From: an uncultured Eisenbergiella sp.
GTDB lineage: Bacteria; Bacillota; Clostridia; Lachnospirales; Lachnospiraceae
Assembly (NCBI GenBank): GCA_947627215.1
Contig: CANQVD010000001.1
Location: forward strand, 1 to 64,000
Length of the DNA stretch: 64,000 bases
Reading direction: 5' to 3'
The position numbers were made by a program, and so were the translations under genes. The notes beneath the pieces are model-generated. The model searched no databases and was not told where the DNA came from. It was given only the letters and a program-made list of their open reading frames with translations. Numbering within the stretch: the stretch's first letter is position 1; each line of letters starts with the position of its first letter. Positions 39,919 through 48,772 of this stretch are shown in pieces.

Positions 39919-40740
39919 ATGAATACTTCCGTGAAGGACTTGATCCGCAGCAGAAGAAGCGTGAGAACCTTCGGCGGGGCGCCTCTTCGTTCTGAAGACA
40001 GACAGAAGCTGGATGCGTTTCTCAAAACTGTGGACAATCCATTTCACATTCCGATCGAGTTCCGGGTTCTCGAAGCGAAAGAATACGGCCTGTCCAGCTC
40101 CGTGATCATCGGAGCGGATACCTATGTTGCCGCGAAGGTCAGCCGTGTTCCGCAGTCTGAAATCGCCTGTGGATACAGCTTTGAAAAATTCTGCCTGTTT
40201 GCGGAGTCGGTGGGGATCGGTACGGTAATGCTCGCCGCAACGATCAGCCGCAGCGCCTTTGAAAAAGCGATGGATGTCAGGGACACGGAGGTCATGCCGG
40301 TTGCGAGTCCCATCGGTTATCCTGCCAAAAAGCAGTCCGTCCGGGAAAAGCTGATGCGAAAAGGAATCCGAGCCGATGAGCGTCTGCCCTTTGATACCCT
40401 CTTTTTTGAAAATTCCTTTGCGCAGAGCTTAAGCCCGGAAAGAGCCGGTATCTTTCGGGATGCGCTGGAAATGACCCGGCTTGCTCCTTCTGCCGGAAAC
40501 AGGCAGCCCTGGAGAGCGGTAGTCTGCGGGGACAGGGTGCATTTCTATGAAAAAAAGACAAAAGCCATGCAAAACAATCCGCTCGGGGATATCCAGAAAG
40601 TAGATATCGGGATTGCTCTCGCTCATTTTGATCTGGCATTAAAGGAAGCCGGGGCCATCGGGCGTTTTGCCGCAGAAGATCCGGGACTGGGAACGGACGA
40701 TCAGACGGAATATATCGTGACCTATGAGGGGGATCGCTGA
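39919..40740 (+). CDS. Nitroreductase-family protein
   Basis: 273 residues from the ATG at 39919. FMN-binding nitroreductase pattern: DLIRSRRSVRTFGG at the N-terminus, LTRLAPSAGNRQPWRAVV in the middle (as MTRLAPSAGNRQPWR) and IGIALAHFDLALKE later. It probably reduces nitro or quinone compounds with NAD(P)H. First of four genes (with Rrf2, ferredoxin, and perhaps patatin) under one promoter. The longer reading from 39793 runs through the promoter and is not used. Confidence 0.85.
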   Translation: MNTSVKDLIRSRRSVRTFGGAPLRSEDRQKLDAFLKTVDNPFHIPIEFRVLEAKEYGLSSSVIIGADTYVAAKVSRVPQSEIACGYSFEKFCLFAESVGIGTVMLAATISRSAFEKAMDVRDTEVMPVASPIGYPAKKQSVREKLMRKGIRADERLPFDTLFFENSFAQSLSPERAGIFRDALEMTRLAPSAGNRQPWRAVVCGDRVHFYEKKTKAMQNNPLGDIQKVDIGIALAHFDLALKEAGAIGRFAAEDPGLGTDDQTEYIVTYEGDR

Positions 40741-41156
40741 TGGATACCAGATTTTCTTCCGCCATTCATACGCTGATCCTGATTTCCGAATCCGTGAGGC
40801 CCCTCACTTCGGAGGAAATCGCCGCCAGTGTCGGGACCAACGCCAGCTACATTCGGAAGATCATCGGCCTGCTCAAGAAAAAGGACATCGTGGAAGGCCG
40901 CCGCGGCGTCAGCGGCTTCACCTTAAAACCGAAAGCGGAGGATCTGACGCTCCTTCAGATTTATCAGGCGGTCAATGAAACGGAAACGCCCCGTATTTTT
41001 GACCTTCATCAGAATCCGAGTGACGAATGTATCGTCGGGCGGCATATCAAACCGGTTCTGACCGATATGTTCACGGAGATAGAAGATACCTTTTCCCGCG
41101 CACTTGCGGAGAAAACGCTGGCCGACTGTATCAGCCTGATGCAAAAAAGGCTCTAA
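40740..41156 (+). CDS. Rrf2-family transcriptional regulator
   Basis: 138 residues. Winged helix RFSSAIHTLILISESVRPLTSEEIAASVGTNASYIRKIIGLLKKKDIVEGRRG is typical of Rrf2 (YwnA-like). A single cysteine in the C-terminal part (DECIVG), rather than three, argues against an iron-sulfur cluster, so it more likely senses redox by thiol or other signals. Its ATG overlaps the nitroreductase stop (TGATG), and its probable operator is at 39879-39901. Confidence 0.9.
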   Translation: MDTRFSSAIHTLILISESVRPLTSEEIAASVGTNASYIRKIIGLLKKKDIVEGRRGVSGFTLKPKAEDLTLLQIYQAVNETETPRIFDLHQNPSDECIVGRHIKPVLTDMFTEIEDTFSRALAEKTLADCISLMQKRL

Positions 41157-41213
41157 GTGCATCGTTCAGGCTGCTGAACATTTTATTTCATAAAACATCA
41201 GGGAGGATTTTTC

Positions 41214-41960
41214 ATGAACGTAACAGAGATCGTATTCAGTCCCACGGGAGGCACGGAAAAAGTCGCCGATATCATCGGAAAACACTGGGACGACACCCCG
41301 GCAAAGATCGATCTGAGCGACGCAAAGACAGACTTCAGCAAATGCGGGATCACCGGGCAGGATATGGTCGTGATCGCCATGCCGTCCTTCGGCGGACGTG
41401 CGCCCGCCGCGGCGATCGAGCGGCTTCAGAAAATTCATGGGAACGGAGCGCGTTGTGTCCTTGTCTGTGTCTATGGAAACCGGGCATATGAGGATACACT
41501 CGTGGAAATGGAAGACGCCGCGAAGGAATGCGGCTTTCAGGTGACGGCGGCGATCTCCGCTGTCGCCGAGCATTCGATCATGCCGCAGTATGCCGCAGGC
41601 AGACCGGATGAGGCGGATCGGAAGCAGTTGGCGGATTTCGCTGACCGGATCGCAGAAAAAACAGGGGCCGTCTTCGCCATACCGGGCAGCCGTCCCTATA
41701 AAAAAGCGGGCGGCGCGGGTCTTGTGCCGAAGCCGGATAAGTCCTGCGTAAAATGCGGGTTATGTGCGCAAACGTGTCCTGTTCAGGCGATCGATCCCGT
41801 CCAATTTACGGCGGACTCTAAAAAGTGCATCTCCTGTATGCGCTGCATGAAGCTGTGTCCGCAAAACGCACGGAATGTCAACGGGCTGATGGTTTCCGCA
41901 GCGGCCCTGGCGATCAAAAAAGCCTGCTCGGTCAGAAAAGAAAACGAGTTGTTCCTGTAA
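41214..41960 (+). CDS. EFR1-type flavodoxin-ferredoxin protein
   Basis: 248 residues. An N-terminal flavodoxin-like domain (EIVFSPTGGTEKVADIIG, MPSFGGRAPAAA) and two 4Fe-4S motifs at the C-terminus (CVKCGLCAQTCPVQAI and CISCMRCMKLCPQNA). Such proteins carry electrons in anaerobes, here likely for the nitroreductase upstream. It starts 57 bases after the Rrf2 gene, with GGAGG before the ATG. Confidence 0.9.
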   Translation: MNVTEIVFSPTGGTEKVADIIGKHWDDTPAKIDLSDAKTDFSKCGITGQDMVVIAMPSFGGRAPAAAIERLQKIHGNGARCVLVCVYGNRAYEDTLVEMEDAAKECGFQVTAAISAVAEHSIMPQYAAGRPDEADRKQLADFADRIAEKTGAVFAIPGSRPYKKAGGAGLVPKPDKSCVKCGLCAQTCPVQAIDPVQFTADSKKCISCMRCMKLCPQNARNVNGLMVSAAALAIKKACSVRKENELFL

Positions 41961-41988
41961 GACGGAACGGATGCGGAGGCGGTGTACT

Positions 41989-42828
41989 GTGAAAACAGGT
42001 ATTATAGATGTAGGCGGCGGATTCCGGGGAATTTATGCCTGCGGAGTGCTGGACTACTGTCTGGATCAGAAGATTCAATTTGACCTTGGGATCGGCGTAT
42101 CGGCCGGGAGCGCGAATCTCGCTTCCTTTATCGCCGGTCAAAGGGGACGCAATTTTACCTTTTATACGGAATACGGACTCAGAAAGCAGTACGCGAGTGT
42201 GGGAAATTTCATACGAAAAAGATCCTTTATCGATATGGACTATGTCTACAGCACACTCAGCGATCACGGCGGGGAATATCCGCTTGACTATGATGCTCTG
42301 AGGAAGAATCCGACGGAATTCATCGTGGTCGCGGCGAATGCCGAAACCGGGGAGGCAAAGTATTTTGATAAGCGGGATATCCGGCAGGATGATTACAGCG
42401 CGTTTAAAGCGTCCTCGTCGATTCCTTTTGTCTGCAGGCCCTATTTCATTCAGGGGACGCCATATTATGACGGAGCGATCGTCGATCCGCTTCCCCTGGA
42501 AAAAGCGTTTGCCTCCGGATGCGGCCGCATCGTTGTATTGCTCACAAGGCCGGAAAATGTTCTTCGAACCTCCGGGCGGGATGAAAAGCTGGCCGCCCTG
42601 ATTCGCAGAAGATATCCCAATGCGGCGGATAGGCTGCGGCAGAGGGCAAACCGATACAATGAGGGCGTTGCGCTGGCACAGGAATATGCAAAACAGGGAA
42701 AGGCGCTGATCGTTGCGCCGGATGACACCTGCGGCGTCAGTACGCTGTCCCGTGATCCGGCAAACATGAAACGGCTTTATGACAAAGGCTATGCCGATGG
42801 AGAAAAGATCAAATCCTTCCTTGGTTAA
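41989..42828 (+). CDS. Patatin-like phospholipase
   Basis: 279 residues from the GTG at 41989, nine bases after GGAGG; the ATG at 41971 overlaps that site. Patatin features: GGGFRGIYACGVLDYC oxyanion loop, GVSAGSAN (nucleophile Ser) and YYDGAIVDP (catalytic Asp). The family is similar to YjjU/RssA-type lipases, which act on phospholipids. It begins 28 bases after the ferredoxin gene and may be in the same operon. Confidence 0.9.
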   Translation: MKTGIIDVGGGFRGIYACGVLDYCLDQKIQFDLGIGVSAGSANLASFIAGQRGRNFTFYTEYGLRKQYASVGNFIRKRSFIDMDYVYSTLSDHGGEYPLDYDALRKNPTEFIVVAANAETGEAKYFDKRDIRQDDYSAFKASSSIPFVCRPYFIQGTPYYDGAIVDPLPLEKAFASGCGRIVVLLTRPENVLRTSGRDEKLAALIRRRYPNAADRLRQRANRYNEGVALAQEYAKQGKALIVAPDDTCGVSTLSRDPANMKRLYDKGYADGEKIKSFLG

Positions 42829-42935
42829 CCGCTGCGCTTTCCTCTTAAAAAGCTGGATAATATGAATATTATCTTTTCCTCATGTTTTTTGAATTGGCAA
42901 AATATTGATAAAGAAAAGAGAATACGGAAGAACTG

Positions 42936-43496
42936 ATGAATGATTATGATATTTATATGAATTTTATAAATCAAATAATTAATAGAGAAAATACATATTG
43001 GATAAAAAAAGTACTTACAAAAGATTATGGGAAAATACATGTGGCAATAATGGTAGAACCTTTTTTATCTTATATACTCAATGGGGAAAAAACGATAGAA
43101 TCAAGATTCAGCAAAAAAAGAATCTCTCCGTTTGAAAAAGTCGAAAGAAAAGATATTATTTTCCTGAAGCAAAGTGGAGGTGAAATTAGAGCAGTCTTTG
43201 AGGCGGGAGAAATTCTTTCTTTTGATCAATTAGATCCTCAAAAAATATTAGACCTTAGGAAACATTATAATAATCGAATATGCGGGAGTGAGGAATTCTG
43301 GGCAAGAAAGAATTTTAGTGTATATGCGACATTAATTGAGATAAAGGAGCTTTTTTCGCTTGAAGAAATAAAAGTGTCGGGAAAAAACAGGCAATCGTGG
43401 ATAACGCTGGATACGGCAATTCAACACAATCCAGATATAGCAAAAGCATTTTATCGTGCCGGTTATATTGAAAACCAGGGCCATGGAATCCAATAG
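42936..43496 (+). CDS. ASCH-domain protein with a foreign C-terminal tail
   Basis: 186 residues, AT-rich. Residues about 35-150 (VAIMVEPFLSYILNGEKTIESRFSKKRISPFEKVE ... IFLKQSGGEIRAVFEAGEIL) are an ASCH domain, which binds RNA and may process modified nucleosides. From Asn165 the sequence changes to NPDIAKAFYRAGYIENQGHGIQ, closely like the C-terminus of AlbA-type ATP-binding regulators (RAGYIE-WGRGI), then a TAG. A stop-crossing reading continues that similarity. The ASCH call is firm; the tail looks like a fused gene remnant. Confidence 0.8.
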   Translation: MNDYDIYMNFINQIINRENTYWIKKVLTKDYGKIHVAIMVEPFLSYILNGEKTIESRFSKKRISPFEKVERKDIIFLKQSGGEIRAVFEAGEILSFDQLDPQKILDLRKHYNNRICGSEEFWARKNFSVYATLIEIKELFSLEEIKVSGKNRQSWITLDTAIQHNPDIAKAFYRAGYIENQGHGIQ

Positions 43497-43562
43497 CTTT
43501 GTGATGTCTGTAAAAAATGCGGCTTTAGCGAAACTTTAAAAAAATTCCATATTATATACAGC
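43428..43562 (+). pseudogene. Remnant of an AlbA-type ATP-binding regulator (C-terminal piece)
   Basis: From the codons NPDIAKAFYRAGYIENQGHGIQ through the TAG (43494-43496) to LCDVCKKCGFSETLKKFHII. In intact relatives the corresponding run reads RAGYIE-WGRGI-KICD-C, so the TAG would replace a Lys-like codon. Only the end of such a gene is left. This rests on remembered family patterns. Confidence 0.5.
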
Positions 43563-43577
43563 CAAAGGAATCCCCCT

Positions 43578-43961
43578 CTATCGCCCACTCAACCTTTGCC
43601 ACCCCTCCGCAAATTCCAGCAGTTTATCCTCCATGGAGACGGAGAGTTGCTGTCTGATTAGAGTGCTCACGTTCTGTCCGGCGATGTTCGTCCCTTTTTG
43701 GTCCGTGTAGACCACAAGCCCCAGCAGAAGCAGGGCCAGCGCAGCCCGGAGACGGAAGCCGGAGCGGGCAGGAGAGGGCGCGTCCGGCATATATCCTGTC
43801 TCGTTCAGATAGCCCTCATAGACCAGCGGAAGCTCCTGGGGATCCAGCGGTTTTCCGCTGCCGTACAGGATCTCTTCCCGGTTCTTCATTCTGACCCGGT
43901 TCTCCGCGTTTTCTTCCCGCAGGAATCGGGTCAGCTTCAGTCTGCGCTCCAGTTCGGTCAT
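43578..43961 (-). CDS. Hypothetical single-pass membrane protein
   Basis: 127 residues from the ATG at 43961 (GGAGGG seven bases before). N-terminal charged helix (ELERRLKLTRFLREENAENRVRMKNREEILY), a membrane segment (FRLRAALALLLLGLVVYTD) and an extracellular tail. No known family recognised. It lies alone between an AT-rich accessory region and the radical-SAM operon, read leftward, with a tandem hairpin repeat in its upstream region. Confidence 0.65.
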   Translation of the reverse strand: MTELERRLKLTRFLREENAENRVRMKNREEILYGSGKPLDPQELPLVYEGYLNETGYMPDAPSPARSGFRLRAALALLLLGLVVYTDQKGTNIAGQNVSTLIRQQLSVSMEDKLLEFAEGWQRLSGR

Positions 43962-43978
43962 ATCGGTTCCCTCCGTTT

Positions 43979-44042
43979 TTGTAAAAGGCGGCGTCCGCCG
44001 TTTTGACAATTTGTAAAATGCGGCATCCGCCGTTTGACAATC
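43979..44042. repeat. Tandem pair of about 31-base hairpin repeats
   Basis: Two imperfect copies: GTAAAAGGCGGCGTCCGCCG then TTTTGACAATTT, and GTAAAATGCGGCATCCGCCG then TTTGACAATCT. Each contains a GC hairpin (CGGC/GCCG). They lie 20-80 bases upstream of the leftward gene at 43961 and may be its operator. Confidence 0.7.
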
Positions 44043-44214
44043 TTGATCATTCCTACGATTGACAATTCAAACGATATGGATTTACATAATAATATTATGT
44101 TAATCCACATGTCTCGCACGATAAAAATACCTGCTATATCTTATTGGAAAAGCCCGCGGTTCATGCATGAAAAAGGATTTCGGCAAAGAAATGGTGGGCT
44201 TTTTTTGATTTCTT

Positions 44215-44223
44215 TGCTATAAT
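44215..44223 (+). promoter_or_regulatory. Extended -10 promoter for the radical-SAM operon
   Basis: TGCTATAAT: an extended -10 (TG one base before TATAAT). No clear -35 at the expected distance. It is about 45 bases upstream of the ATG at 44272. The rest of 44043-44271 holds no gene. Confidence 0.6.
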
Positions 44224-44271
44224 AGCATCAGCGTTCACCGAATACGAATTTGCAGAAGCGAGAGGAGATTC

Positions 44272-46170
44272 ATGCAGTTACCTGATTTTGAAAACAGGCT
44301 GGCTCTGTCCGACGACATCCTGATGTCCGTGGAAAAACCGGCCCGATACATCGGCGGGGAGATCAACGCCGTCATCAAGGACAAGCGCAGCGTGGCCGTG
44401 CGGTTCGCCATGTGCTTTCCGGATGTCTATGAGATCGGCATGTCCCACTTAGGCATCCAGATCCTTTACGATATGTTCAACCGGTATGAGGACGTCTGGT
44501 GCGAGAGGGTTTATTCGCCCTGGGTGGACCTGGACCGGATCATGCGGGAGCGGAAGATCCCGCTTTTTGCGCTGGAGTCCCAGGAGCCCGTCCGGAACTT
44601 CGATTTTCTGGGCATCACCCTCCAATATGAAATGTGCTATACCAACATCCTGCAGGTGCTGGATCTGTCCGGCATTCCGCTGCTGGCCGCGGACAGGGGA
44701 GAGGACGTACCCATCGTCATCGGCGGCGGTCCCTGCGCCTACAATCCGGAGCCCATCGCGCCCTTTTTTGACCTGTTCTACATCGGGGAAGGGGAGACCG
44801 CCTACCGGCAGCTTCTGGATTTCTACAAAGAAAACCGGGCGGCAGGCGGCGGACGGCAGGCGTTTTTGCTCCGGGCCGCGCGGGAGGTCCCCGGTATCTA
44901 TGTGCCTTCCCTCTATGCCGTCGCCTATCACGCGGACGGAACCATCGCTTCCTTCGTCCCCACGCAGGAAGGCGTCCCGGCAGTCATCCGCAAGGAGGTG
45001 GTCATGGATCTGGATCATGTTCCCTATCCCGCCAAACCGCTGGTCCCCTATATCAAGGTGACGCAGGATCGGGTGGTTCTGGAGATCCAGCGGGGCTGCA
45101 TCCGGGGCTGCCGTTTCTGCCAGGCGGGGCAGATCTACCGCCCAGTGCGGGAAAAGAGCCTGGAATCTCTGAAGGAATACGCGATCGCCATGCTGGAGCA
45201 GACCGGTCAGGAGGAGATTTCCCTGAATTCCTTAAGCTCCAGCGATTATTCCCGGCTGGAGGAGCTGGTGGATTTCCTGATGGAAACCTGCCGGGAGAAA
45301 AAAGTGAACATTTCCCTGCCGTCCCTGCGCATCGACGCCTTTTCCCTGGATGTGATGGGAAAGGTGCAGGATGTGAAGAAGAGCAGTCTGACCTTCGCGC
45401 CGGAGGCGGGAAGTCAGCGCCTGCGGAACGTGATCAACAAGGGGCTGACCGAGGAGGATATCCTGCACGGCGCGGCGCTGGCCTTCGAAGGGGGCTGGAG
45501 TCGGGTGAAGCTCTATTTCATGCTGGGGCTGCCCACGGAGACCGAAGAGGATATTCGTGGGATCGCGGCGCTGTGCAACAAAATCGCGGCGCTGTATTAC
45601 GAGACGGTGCCGAAGGAGAAGCGGAACGGCCCGGTGCAGATCGTGGCCAGCACCTCCTTTTTTATCCCAAAGCCCTTTACGCCCTTTCAGTGGGCCGGCA
45701 TGTGCACGAAAGAGGAATTCCTGGAGAAGGCCGCGCTGACCAAGCAGTCCGTGCGGGAACAGCTCAACCAGAAGCGGATCAAATACAACTGGCATGAGGC
45801 CGACGTCAGCGTGCTGGAGGGCGTGCTGGCCCGAGGGGACAGGAGAGTGGCGGATGTGATCCTGGCGGCCTATCAAAAGGGCTGTCTGTACGACGCCTGG
45901 GGCGAGCGTTTCCAATATGGGCTCTGGCTGGAAGCCTTCGCGCAGTGCGGGCTGGATCTCGGCTTTTATACGACCAGAGAGCGGCAAAAGGACGAGATCC
46001 TTCCCTGGGATTTCCTGGACTGCGGCGTAAAGAAAGAATTTCTCTGGCGGGAATGGGAGCGGGCGCAGCGGGAAGAGACGACGCCCAACTGCCGCGTGGA
46101 ATGTCAGGGCTGCGGCGCGGCCCGGTTCGGCGGAGGCGTCTGCTTTGAAAGAAAAGGAGGCCCGGTATGA
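44272..46170 (+). CDS. B12-binding-domain radical SAM protein (TIGR03960 type)
   Basis: 632 residues. An N-terminal B12-binding-like domain (KRSVAVRFAMCFPDVYEIGMSHLGIQILYDM) and radical SAM signature CIRGCRFCQAGQIYRPVREK (CxxxCxxC), then AGSQRLRNVINKGLTEEDIL. Paired with the TIGR03936/DUF2344 protein that follows, a set typical of Clostridia. The reaction is not known; a role in tRNA or ribosome modification has been suggested. AGAGGAGAT precedes the ATG. Confidence 0.92.
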   Translation: MQLPDFENRLALSDDILMSVEKPARYIGGEINAVIKDKRSVAVRFAMCFPDVYEIGMSHLGIQILYDMFNRYEDVWCERVYSPWVDLDRIMRERKIPLFALESQEPVRNFDFLGITLQYEMCYTNILQVLDLSGIPLLAADRGEDVPIVIGGGPCAYNPEPIAPFFDLFYIGEGETAYRQLLDFYKENRAAGGGRQAFLLRAAREVPGIYVPSLYAVAYHADGTIASFVPTQEGVPAVIRKEVVMDLDHVPYPAKPLVPYIKVTQDRVVLEIQRGCIRGCRFCQAGQIYRPVREKSLESLKEYAIAMLEQTGQEEISLNSLSSSDYSRLEELVDFLMETCREKKVNISLPSLRIDAFSLDVMGKVQDVKKSSLTFAPEAGSQRLRNVINKGLTEEDILHGAALAFEGGWSRVKLYFMLGLPTETEEDIRGIAALCNKIAALYYETVPKEKRNGPVQIVASTSFFIPKPFTPFQWAGMCTKEEFLEKAALTKQSVREQLNQKRIKYNWHEADVSVLEGVLARGDRRVADVILAAYQKGCLYDAWGERFQYGLWLEAFAQCGLDLGFYTTRERQKDEILPWDFLDCGVKKEFLWREWERAQREETTPNCRVECQGCGAARFGGGVCFERKGGPV

Positions 46171-46862
46171 AGATCCGCATCAAATTTTCAAAATACGGGC
46201 CGCTGCGCTTCATCGGCCATCTGGATATCATGCGTTTCTTTCAGAAGGCCATCCGCAGGGCGGGCATCGACGTGGCCTATTCCGCCGGCTTTTCGCCCCA
46301 TCAGGTGATGACCTTCGCAGCGCCTCTGGGCGTGGGGCTGTGCAGTCTGGGGGAATACATGGACATCGAAGTGAATTCCCAGCAGGGCGCACAGGACATG
46401 AAGCGCCGTCTGCAGGATGCCTGTCCCTATGGCATCGACATCCTTTCCGTAAAAGCGCTGCCGAAGACGGCGGGCAACGCCATGGCCAGCGTGGCCGCCG
46501 CCTCCTATGCGGTTGTTTTCCGGGACCGAGGCCGGAGCTTTGATGACTGTGCCGGTCAATGCATAGCGTTCCTCGATCAGGAGGAAATTCTGATCCGGAA
46601 GGAGACGAAGCGGGGAACCGCTGAAGTCAATATCCGTCCCGGGATCTATTCGCTGGGCGTTGAGGACGGCGCGCTGGTATTCACCGTGGATGCCAGCAGC
46701 GCGGGCAATATCCGCCCTTCTGTTGTGACGGAGCAGTTCCTGCGGTTTGCGGGCGCGTCCGAGCCGGAAAATGCCTTTCAGATCATCCGGCTGGAAATCT
46801 ATACCCGTTCCGGGGAAGCGGCGGGCCTGATCCCGCTGGACGAGGTGGGAGAAGCGTTTTGA
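46167..46862 (+). CDS. TIGR03936/DUF2344 radical-SAM-associated protein
   Basis: 231 residues: KIRIKFSKYGPLRFIGHLDIMRFFQKAIRRAGIDVAYSAGFSPHQVMTFAAPLGVG is the diagnostic N-terminus. It overlaps the radical SAM gene (4 bases) and the RNase gene (4 bases), so the three are one operon. Function unknown; it always accompanies the TIGR03960 enzyme. Confidence 0.92.
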   Translation: MKIRIKFSKYGPLRFIGHLDIMRFFQKAIRRAGIDVAYSAGFSPHQVMTFAAPLGVGLCSLGEYMDIEVNSQQGAQDMKRRLQDACPYGIDILSVKALPKTAGNAMASVAAASYAVVFRDRGRSFDDCAGQCIAFLDQEEILIRKETKRGTAEVNIRPGIYSLGVEDGALVFTVDASSAGNIRPSVVTEQFLRFAGASEPENAFQIIRLEIYTRSGEAAGLIPLDEVGEAF

Positions 46863-48190
46863 GTACGACATATGTGATCACAGGCGCTGCGCCGGGGCCG
46901 TTTCTGTTCCGGCATGGTGCTTCCGGCAGGCAGGTGGCGGCTTCCGCGGCGGGAGCTTCCGGCAGGGCGTCACAGGATCCCGGCGAGGCCGGGGCGAACC
47001 GGGCACTGTTCGGCTTCTGGCTGGAGGACGGGCGGCTGACGGAGGTTTTTCCTTTTCTGCAGGGCGGCTCTCTGCTGGGCAATATTTATGTGGGAAAAGT
47101 GAAAAATGTGCTGAAAAGCATCGACGCCGCTTTTGTGGAGATTGCGGGCGGACAGACCTGCTTTCTGCCGCTGTCGGATGCCAGGCATCCGATCCTGACC
47201 AACCGCGCCGGGGACGGGCGGCTGCTGGCCGGAGATGAAGTGCTGGTGCAGGTGCAGAAGGATGCGGTGAAGACCAAAACCCCCGTGCTTTCCGCGAGTC
47301 TTTCCGTGTCGGGCCGCCTGTTCGCCGTTTCCGTCGGGGAGAGCGGCGGCATCCGGTATTCCCATAAGCTGTCGGCGGAGGACAGGAGCCGGATCAGAGA
47401 GGCGCTGGCGGCGGTTTCGGTGCCGGATGGCCTGACGCTGGTGGTGCGGACGCAGGCCGCACAGGCGGAGGAGGCGGAACGGCTTCGGGCGGACGCGGAA
47501 ACGATTCTGCAAAAGGCGGCCCGCATCCTGGAGATCGGCAGGACCAGGACGGTATTTTCCCTGCTGTCCGAGGGGCTGCCGGACTATCTGGCCGTGCTGG
47601 AGGAATCCGGCAGGCGCGGCAGGCCGGATAAGATCGTCACTGATGATATGGCGGTGTATACGGCTGTGGCGGGCTGGCTGCAGCCGGACAGGTCTTCGTC
47701 TCTGGAGTGTTACCGGGATCCCTCTCTGTCCCTGACTGTCCTTTACGGGCTGTCCGGGAAGCTGGAGGAGGCCCTTTCGCCCAGGGTGTGGCTGAAGTCC
47801 GGCGGTTATCTGGTGATCGAGCCCACGGAAGCGCTGACGGTCATAGACGTGAACACCGGAAAATATACGGGAAAAAAGCCCACGGAAGAGACCTTTTGGA
47901 AGATCAACGCGGAGGCGGCCGAGGAAGTCGCCAGACAGCTTCGTCTGCGGTGCCTTTCGGGCATCATCCTGGTGGATTTCATCAATATGGAACGGGAGGA
48001 ATCCCAAAAGGAGCTTCTGGCCCTGCTGAGACGTCTCTGCAGCCGGGACCCGGTGCCGGTACAGGTGGTGGATATGACGCCTCTCGGGCTGGTGGAGATC
48101 ACCCGCAAGAAGCTCCGGCGTCCGCTGGCAGAGCAGCTTAAGATGCCGGAACAACCGGAGAAAACGGCCGCGGCAGGGAGGAAAGCATGA
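46859..48190 (+). CDS. Ribonuclease E/G family protein
   Basis: 443 residues. After a 60-residue Gly/Ala-rich N-terminal extension an S1 domain starts (GNIYVGKVKNVLKSIDAAFVEIAG) and the catalytic RNase E/G core follows: LTVIDVNTGKYTGKK (first Asp) and GIILVDFINMEREESQ (second Asp). The zinc-link cysteines CPxC of E. coli RNase E are not seen. It should cut single-stranded RNA, as in 5S or mRNA turnover. The start is TTG at 46859, overlapping the TGA of the preceding gene. Confidence 0.92.
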   Translation: MSTTYVITGAAPGPFLFRHGASGRQVAASAAGASGRASQDPGEAGANRALFGFWLEDGRLTEVFPFLQGGSLLGNIYVGKVKNVLKSIDAAFVEIAGGQTCFLPLSDARHPILTNRAGDGRLLAGDEVLVQVQKDAVKTKTPVLSASLSVSGRLFAVSVGESGGIRYSHKLSAEDRSRIREALAAVSVPDGLTLVVRTQAAQAEEAERLRADAETILQKAARILEIGRTRTVFSLLSEGLPDYLAVLEESGRRGRPDKIVTDDMAVYTAVAGWLQPDRSSSLECYRDPSLSLTVLYGLSGKLEEALSPRVWLKSGGYLVIEPTEALTVIDVNTGKYTGKKPTEETFWKINAEAAEEVARQLRLRCLSGIILVDFINMEREESQKELLALLRRLCSRDPVPVQVVDMTPLGLVEITRKKLRRPLAEQLKMPEQPEKTAAAGRKA

Positions 48191-48765
48191 AATTTCTGGG
48201 ACTGAAAAAGGTGCGGGACGGCAAATATCTGAAAAATTACGAGCTGTTCTATGAGAATAAGGTGGGGAAGCTCAAAACCTACGAGATCGTCAGCCGGAAG
48301 GAGCTGAACGCGCCGGAGGATGTGGGCCGCCACGTCAGCGGCGTGTCCGTCGTCGCCTTTCAGGGGGACAGGATGCTTCTGCTGCGGGAATTCCGCCTGA
48401 GCATCAATCGGGAGATCTTCAATCTGTGCGCCGGGATGACGGAGGCGGGAGAGAGCATAGAGCAGTGCATCCGCAGAGAACTGTATGAGGAGACGGGACT
48501 GCGCGTGAAACGCCTGATCGCGCTCCTGCCGCCTTCCTTTTCCGCGGTGGGCTTTTCCGATACCAGGACGCATATCGCTTTCGTGGAGGCGGAGGGCGAA
48601 TTCGCGGATCACACCTCGGACAATGAACAGATCCGGGCGCGCTTTTATACGCGGCAGGAGGTGAGGGAGCTGCTGCGCACGGAGGAGTTTTCCTCCCGTT
48701 CCCAGATCGCGGCCTTTTATTTCGCCGCCGGGATCGGACCGGAACAGCTTATGTCCTTAGCGTAA
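48187..48765 (+). CDS. NUDIX hydrolase (ADP-ribose pyrophosphatase-like)
   Basis: 192 residues. The NUDIX box reads GMTEAGESIEQCIRRELYEETGL (G, five residues, E, then REL-EE-G), around residue 99. The upstream GDRMLLLREFRLSINREIFNL resembles the ADPRase group, which hydrolyses ADP-ribose to AMP and ribose phosphate. It overlaps the RNase gene by four bases, the last gene in the operon before a large hairpin. Confidence 0.9.
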   Translation: MKFLGLKKVRDGKYLKNYELFYENKVGKLKTYEIVSRKELNAPEDVGRHVSGVSVVAFQGDRMLLLREFRLSINREIFNLCAGMTEAGESIEQCIRRELYEETGLRVKRLIALLPPSFSAVGFSDTRTHIAFVEAEGEFADHTSDNEQIRARFYTRQEVRELLRTEEFSSRSQIAAFYFAAGIGPEQLMSLA

Positions 48766-48772
48766 TATGTCC

